DNA of 64,000 nt from Chrysemys picta bellii (Eukaryota > Chordata > Testudines > Emydidae), in NCBI RefSeq assembly GCF_011386835.1, contig NC_088797.1, positions 92,762,264-92,826,263 on the forward strand. Direction: 5' to 3'. Positions 59,776 through 64,000 of the stretch are shown here, piece after piece. The first letter of the stretch is position 1. The number at the start of each line of letters is the position of its first letter. The notes under the pieces are model-generated. The model was not told the DNA's origin, searched no databases, and saw only the letters and a program-made list of their open reading frames with translations. Position numbers and translations under genes: made by a program.

Positions 59776-60178
59776 TTTTCTTCCTACCTGCTGAAAAGCT
59801 CTTTTCCTGTGACCTGGGTCAAACAGTTCCTATTGTGTAGTGCAATCTCTGAGAGGTTTCTATTGTACACAGTTCCTGGGGTAATCCTTGTGCTTCTGTG
59901 CATTTCCTCATTAAGATATTAACGTTGTTTGGCCTTTATATTGCTGTACCGGAAAGACTGCTTGTGGGTGCTTTCAACCTCACAACATGTTTCAGTAACA
60001 CATACATAGCCAAACTTCATAACTTCACATACAAGGATGACACATACAATCCAGTGAGATATTAATGTCTAGCAGATCAAGACGTTTAGAATGATCTCTC
60101 ACAAGACATACTTTATACAAAACATATGCTAATTACATGACAGTGTTGAATATTGGGGTGTCAGTGTGTCACACTAGT

Positions 60179-61279
60179 GACAGTTCATACTGCACATTTA
60201 GAACATGCACAATATTCTACTTGTAAACACATTCCACTACGGTCTCACTGAGGCATTCTTGCTCTGAAATTTTCAGACCTAATGCCTCCACCAATCTCTG
60301 ATAAATCACAACACTTATGTACCCATTACATACATACACACTGTGTACTTCAGACCAAAAAGACTAAAACTTAGCCATAAGTCTGATACAAGCTGAACCT
60401 ATTAAAGACTGAAAAAGCTAATGGTTTTACTCCCTATTTTAATCTGCTCAGCTCAGCTACTTTGTAAAATTTATATAACTGGATAAACTAATTTTCCTGA
60501 AATTTGGTGAAACAAAATGTCTCTTGTAGGAGATTTTATGAGACAAAATTTAGTCCTCGGTTAATTTTGATGCTCAAGTTTTAAGCCTCTAAAATATTAA
60601 TGCCCCAATTACATACCCAGCAAAATAGACACGGGAAAAATAAATATTTAGATATTTGGTTTCCATTTATTCAATACTCAGGCAAAGTACATTGACCTGC
60701 AAAATAACCTAGCATACCTGTTGAGTGGTGTTGTTGATATTTTTATATATTTTAACATTTAATAGACATGCCATATTTGATAAATAGATGTAATGAGAAG
60801 GTTCTCTCCTCTCTTCTAAGTTAATAAAATCATCAGAAACATCATGTCTTGCATAGTGTAGAAAGGTTCACTGTGTAAAATGGTAACACCCTACTAAATA
60901 GGGAGATCTGATGTTTCTATTACAGTACAATGTTTCTCTAAACAAAAGCTTACTGTTGTAATGATTATAATTTTGTCTCTGATATTTATATGGCAATGAT
61001 TTCCACATCTGTTAAACCTTCCTAAATAAAGAGATTAAAAAGAGTGCTGCTGAGATGTACAACTATAATAACAAGCCTGAATATCACCACAGTGATATTA
61101 ACTTTGTTCAGACTTTCTACAACACAGAGTTCTTATAATGAGCAACCAGTACAACTCAGGTTTAGCTCTGGAACGTAAAAGGGCTCATTTTCCTTGGTGC
61201 CAAAACAATTTTCTCCCTTAAAGAGGAAATGTTTTTAGAAATCTATATTCATGGGGAAGATATAATGCAGAGAAGTTTA
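60179..61279. other. No gene or clear repeat recognised
   Basis: AT-rich sequence between the solo LTR and the Penelope-like fragment. Nothing coding. Confidence 0.55.
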
Positions 61280-61366
61280 CTTCATCGGATGCATAAAAGT
61301 TGGCTGTAGCCCACGAAAGCTTATGCTCAAATAAATTAGTCTCTCAGTGCCACAAGTACTCCTGAA
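61280..61366 (+). mobile_element. Penelope-like 3' end fragment with junction relic
   Basis: ACTTCATCGGATGCAT is followed by a degraded hairpin, GGCTGTAGCCCACGAAAGC, TTATGCTCAAATAAATTAG and GTGCCACAAGTACTCCT. The opening words are the complement of GATGCATCCGATGAAGT, meaning the piece begins in the opposite arm and crosses a palindrome junction. It is therefore probably a third inverted dimer that lost most of its left arm. CTGATGA itself is destroyed. Confidence 0.65.
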
Positions 61367-61543
61367 CTTTTATGTAGTATCTTAACATAACTTATCTGCT
61401 TTCTTTTCCCCAAGCGGCATCACTTTTGTTATTTCTACACCAACGTTTTCAGAATTTTATTTTTAACAAATGGCTGGCAAGAATTCCAGCTTTGCTGGCT
61501 AAACATTCAAAAAAAGACAGAAAACACAGCCCTATCATTCTAA

Positions 61544-61799
61544 GGGTACGTCTACACTACCCGCCGGATCGGCTGGTAGTGATCGATCCCCGATTGCTCT
61601 GCTGTTGACTCCGGAACTCCAGCATGGTGAGAGGCGGAAGCGGAGTCGACGGGGGAGCAGCGGCCGTCGATCCCGCGCTGCGAGGATGCAAAGCAAGCGA
61701 TTCTAAGTCGATCTAAGATACGTCGACTTCAGCTACGCTATTCTCGTAGCTGAAGTTGCATATCTCAGATCGATTCCCCCCCCCAGTGTAGACCAGGCC
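61544..61799. mobile_element. Harbinger-like MITE, copy B
   Basis: Starts GGGTACGTCTACACT and ends AGTGTAGACCAGGCC, flanked by TAA on both sides (61541-61543, 61800-61802). A 3-bp TWA target duplication is typical of PIF/Harbinger elements. 256 bp, no ORF. Reverse orientation to copy C. Confidence 0.85.
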
Positions 61800-61833
61800 T
61801 AAGTAATCCCAATTGTACTCCTGACATATCTCA

Positions 61834-62154
61834 GGCCTGGTCTACACTGGAAGGGGCGGGGGGGGGGGGAGGGAAATCGATCTAAGCTACACAACTTCAG
61901 CTACGAGAATAGCGTAGCTGAAGTTAACATATCTTAGATCGACTTAGGATCACTTACTTCGCATCCTCGTGGTGCGAGATCGACGGCCGCCGCTCCTCCT
62001 TTGACTCCTCTTCTGCCTCTCGCCATGCTGGAGTTCCGGAGTCAACGGCAGAGCGATCGGGGATCGATTTATCATGTCTACACTTGACGTGATAAATCGA
62101 TCCCCGATAGATCAATCACTACCCGCCGATCCGGCGGGTAATGTAGACGTACCC
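61834..62154. mobile_element. Harbinger-like MITE, copy C
   Basis: Starts GGCCTGGTCTACACT and ends ATGTAGACGTACCC, flanked by TCA on both sides (61831-61833, 62155-62157). 321 bp. It contains nested hairpins (ACTTCAGCTACG with CGTAGCTGAAGT; ATCGGGGATCGATTTAT with GATAAATCGATCCCCGAT). The other copies carry the same hairpins in decayed form. Confidence 0.87.
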
Positions 62155-62157
62155 TCA

Positions 62158-62904
62158 GGCACTACACCTCTGCCAATTTCTGTATCCCAGAACTCTCAGC
62201 CTTTTGTGTGACCTTTAAAGCTTCTCTGCTAAATGGAGACTACGCAGCTAGCTACTATCCCTCAGCACAAAGTACATCCTTTCTGCATTATGCCTAGTTT
62301 CCACACCCAGAAAGCTAAAGTTTCATGGCAGTCCTCAAGCCCTGGTTTCTTACACAACAACTCAAAATGCTATCCTTTGTGCCAGTGACCAAGCCAGGAT
62401 TAATATTTTTGGATAACAAGGACACTTCATTGTGTAGTGATCTTATTTCTCTATAAACATACCAACAGACTAATAATATAAATATCTTTCTATTGGAGAA
62501 TTTTGCATTAAATTCTTCACATGTAAGGAAGGTATAGAAAAAAATATGTATAGTTATAAAGCAAAAAGGACTACATCCATGCCATGGGGCAAGCTTTAGA
62601 TAAGACATGTAGAGTTTTATGGAGGCATGAGAAAGTATTTTCCAGCATTTATGATATTAGCACAATTTCTTCTGAGAAACTGCATGGTGATGGTTTTTTT
62701 TATAATACATCAAAGGAACTGCTACTTACCCATTCCACCAACACTATTCTGACATACTGCTGCTATTTCTTTTCATGATGCATCTGAGGTGAGGAAGATA
62801 TTTATTCAAATAGTTTTCTGAAGACAATTTTGGCATGATAGTTAACTAATGAATCATGGACTTGCACCTCTAGATCACTGGTTTAAAACCAACTCACATT
62901 AGTA
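62158..62904. other. No gene or clear repeat recognised
   Basis: A minus-strand 97-codon ORF (62315-62608) and a plus-strand 64-codon ORF have no recognisable motif. Confidence 0.5.
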
Positions 62905-63140
62905 TGACAGTGCAGTCAAATGGTCTGAGCATGAAGCTGAGATCATGGAGCTCTTGAATGCTAATCATGGCTCTGCCACTGACATGTTGTGTGACCTTGG
63001 CAAGTCACTTAGCTTCTCTGTCACTCATTTTTCTCATGTGAAACAGGAATATCAATGTTTACCAACCTCACCTGTGAGCATTAATTAGGTACTGTTTGTA
63101 ATGGACTACACCAAACATGAAAGCACCAAATAAATGACAG
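62905..63140 (+). mobile_element. MIR remnant, plus strand
   Basis: TCATGGCTCTGCCACTGAC, TTGTGTGACCTTGGCAAGTC and CTTAGCTTCTCTGTCACTC form the MIR core. The tail runs to GAGCATTAATTAGG and CACCAAATAAATGACAG. Confidence 0.9.
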
Positions 63141-64000
63141 ATATGATTAAATCAATAGTAGGGAAGGTAAAATCTGTTAGAATAAATTAACCACCAACTC
63201 AAAGTTTAACTAAACTTTGGAGTTTGAAAAAAATGTATTAAAATCATTATATTACGATTATGACTATTGCATGTTATTGCTACACTCCCTATTCCATGTA
63301 AGCCCAGAACCGCATATGTGGCAATTCATTTAAATTATTCTCAAAGCATTTCTAGCCAGACAAGAACATGAGGGAAATCTTACAAGAAACCCTATCCTCA
63401 TCAGATTTCCAGCCTAATTTTTCAGGGTAACGAATTTCAGATAAAGAATCTAGACTGAGTGTTTAGTAAAACGGAATCTATAAAGTTGTTGTGGTTTGCC
63501 ACTTGTAATTATTGATACCATCTGATGGCTGTTTGGTAACTCATGTGAAACAGGTGAGTTCTTTAATTCCAGTTCTTTGAGGGCAGGTAAATATATTATA
63601 AACAATTCCATCACAACTGACACTTAGTTTTATTATTGTTGGTGGTCTCAGAAGACAGACCAGGATGGGCGTGGAGAATCATCTTTGTGAAGAAAACACA
63701 TCTCTGGTACTTTGGTATAACAATTTTGCATTTCCACTACTCAAAGTGTTTTTGTAGATAAATAGAGAACTCTCACATTAGGAGCTGTGGAAAATGGAAA
63801 GTAGCTGTTGTAGGTGGTTCATAACAGTCACTGGGCCATCATGCTAACCAGTCACTTAAGTGGTGATCGATCAATCACAGGTATGTCCAACGCTATTTTT
63901 TATGATTTCATCTGAACACTGAATTGAAAATTTGAAGAGCACTGACATTTTGTATAAATTTGAATGTAAATAACATTCTAATGCAAAAAACAAACAGTTA
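63141..64000. other. No gene or clear repeat recognised
   Basis: AT-rich sequence to the window end. No ORF worth reporting. Confidence 0.55.

Larger units (their letters stand above)
59080..60173 (-). mobile_element. Solo LTR, 1,094 bp, minus strand
   Basis: It starts TGTGACAGATTGCCC and ends GTGTCACA in plus-strand view. CTAAT (59075-59079) and CTAGT (60174-60178) are a 5-bp target duplication with one mismatch. On the minus strand a TATAAAA box (59769-59775) precedes an AATAAA signal (59436-59441) by about 330 bp, so transcription ran right to left. No internal coding region remains. The length and promoter layout suit an endogenous retrovirus, though Gypsy cannot be excluded. Confidence 0.82.

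Noticed and set aside
1..64000. CRISPR array, bacterial operon or phage features
   Set aside because: No regular spaced repeats or prokaryotic gene organisation. All recognisable elements are vertebrate retrotransposons and MITEs.

Overview
The window looks like a gene-free stretch, intergenic or deep-intronic, of a turtle nuclear genome, most likely a cryptodire. The evidence is three copies of a tRNA-derived SINE of the turtle Cry (tortoise Pol III SINE) type, CR1 and CR1/L3-like LINEs with the typical (TTCTATG)n-type 3' ends, three MIR/CORE-SINE remnants, and many hAT- and Harbinger-like MITEs. Base composition is AT-rich, and GC-rich patches coincide with mobile elements. I found no host protein-coding gene, no functional tRNA or rRNA gene and no CRISPR. 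Every ORF with recognisable protein similarity lies in a decayed retroelement.

Layout. 1-175: 3' part of a Penelope-like (assignment tentative) repeat with a hammerhead-ribozyme-like core. 470-2610: CR1 LINE on the minus strand with a broken reverse transcriptase. 2.6-10.5 kb: mostly unrecognised AT-rich DNA with two hAT MITEs and one AT-rich palindrome. 10.5-17.2 kb: a Ty3/Gypsy element on the minus strand that keeps both LTRs, has the integrase upstream of reverse transcriptase (Gmr1-like order), and carries nested insertions: CR1, solo LTR and SINE. 19.6-20.8 kb: a solo LTR next to two MITEs. 22-45 kb: sparse MITEs, MIRs, SINEs and simple repeats in otherwise unremarkable DNA. 45.3-47 kb: a second, more decayed Ty3/Gypsy fragment on the plus strand with the ordinary RT-RNaseH-integrase order. 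47.8-48.7 kb: LTR-like sequence interrupted by an inverted dimer of the Penelope-like 3' end. 52.9-54.2 kb: CR1/L3-like LINE interrupted by a hAT MITE. 56.8-57.0 kb: a second inverted dimer with a 14-bp target duplication. 59.1-60.2 kb: a 1.1-kb solo LTR. 61.5-62.2 kb: two Harbinger-like MITEs in opposite orientation, 34 bp apart.

Nothing here works together as a gene system. The interest lies in the transposon record: exact target-site duplications date insertions relative to each other, and the inverted hammerhead-bearing dimers appear to have integrated as single units. Family names come from recognised sequence patterns, not from a database search.
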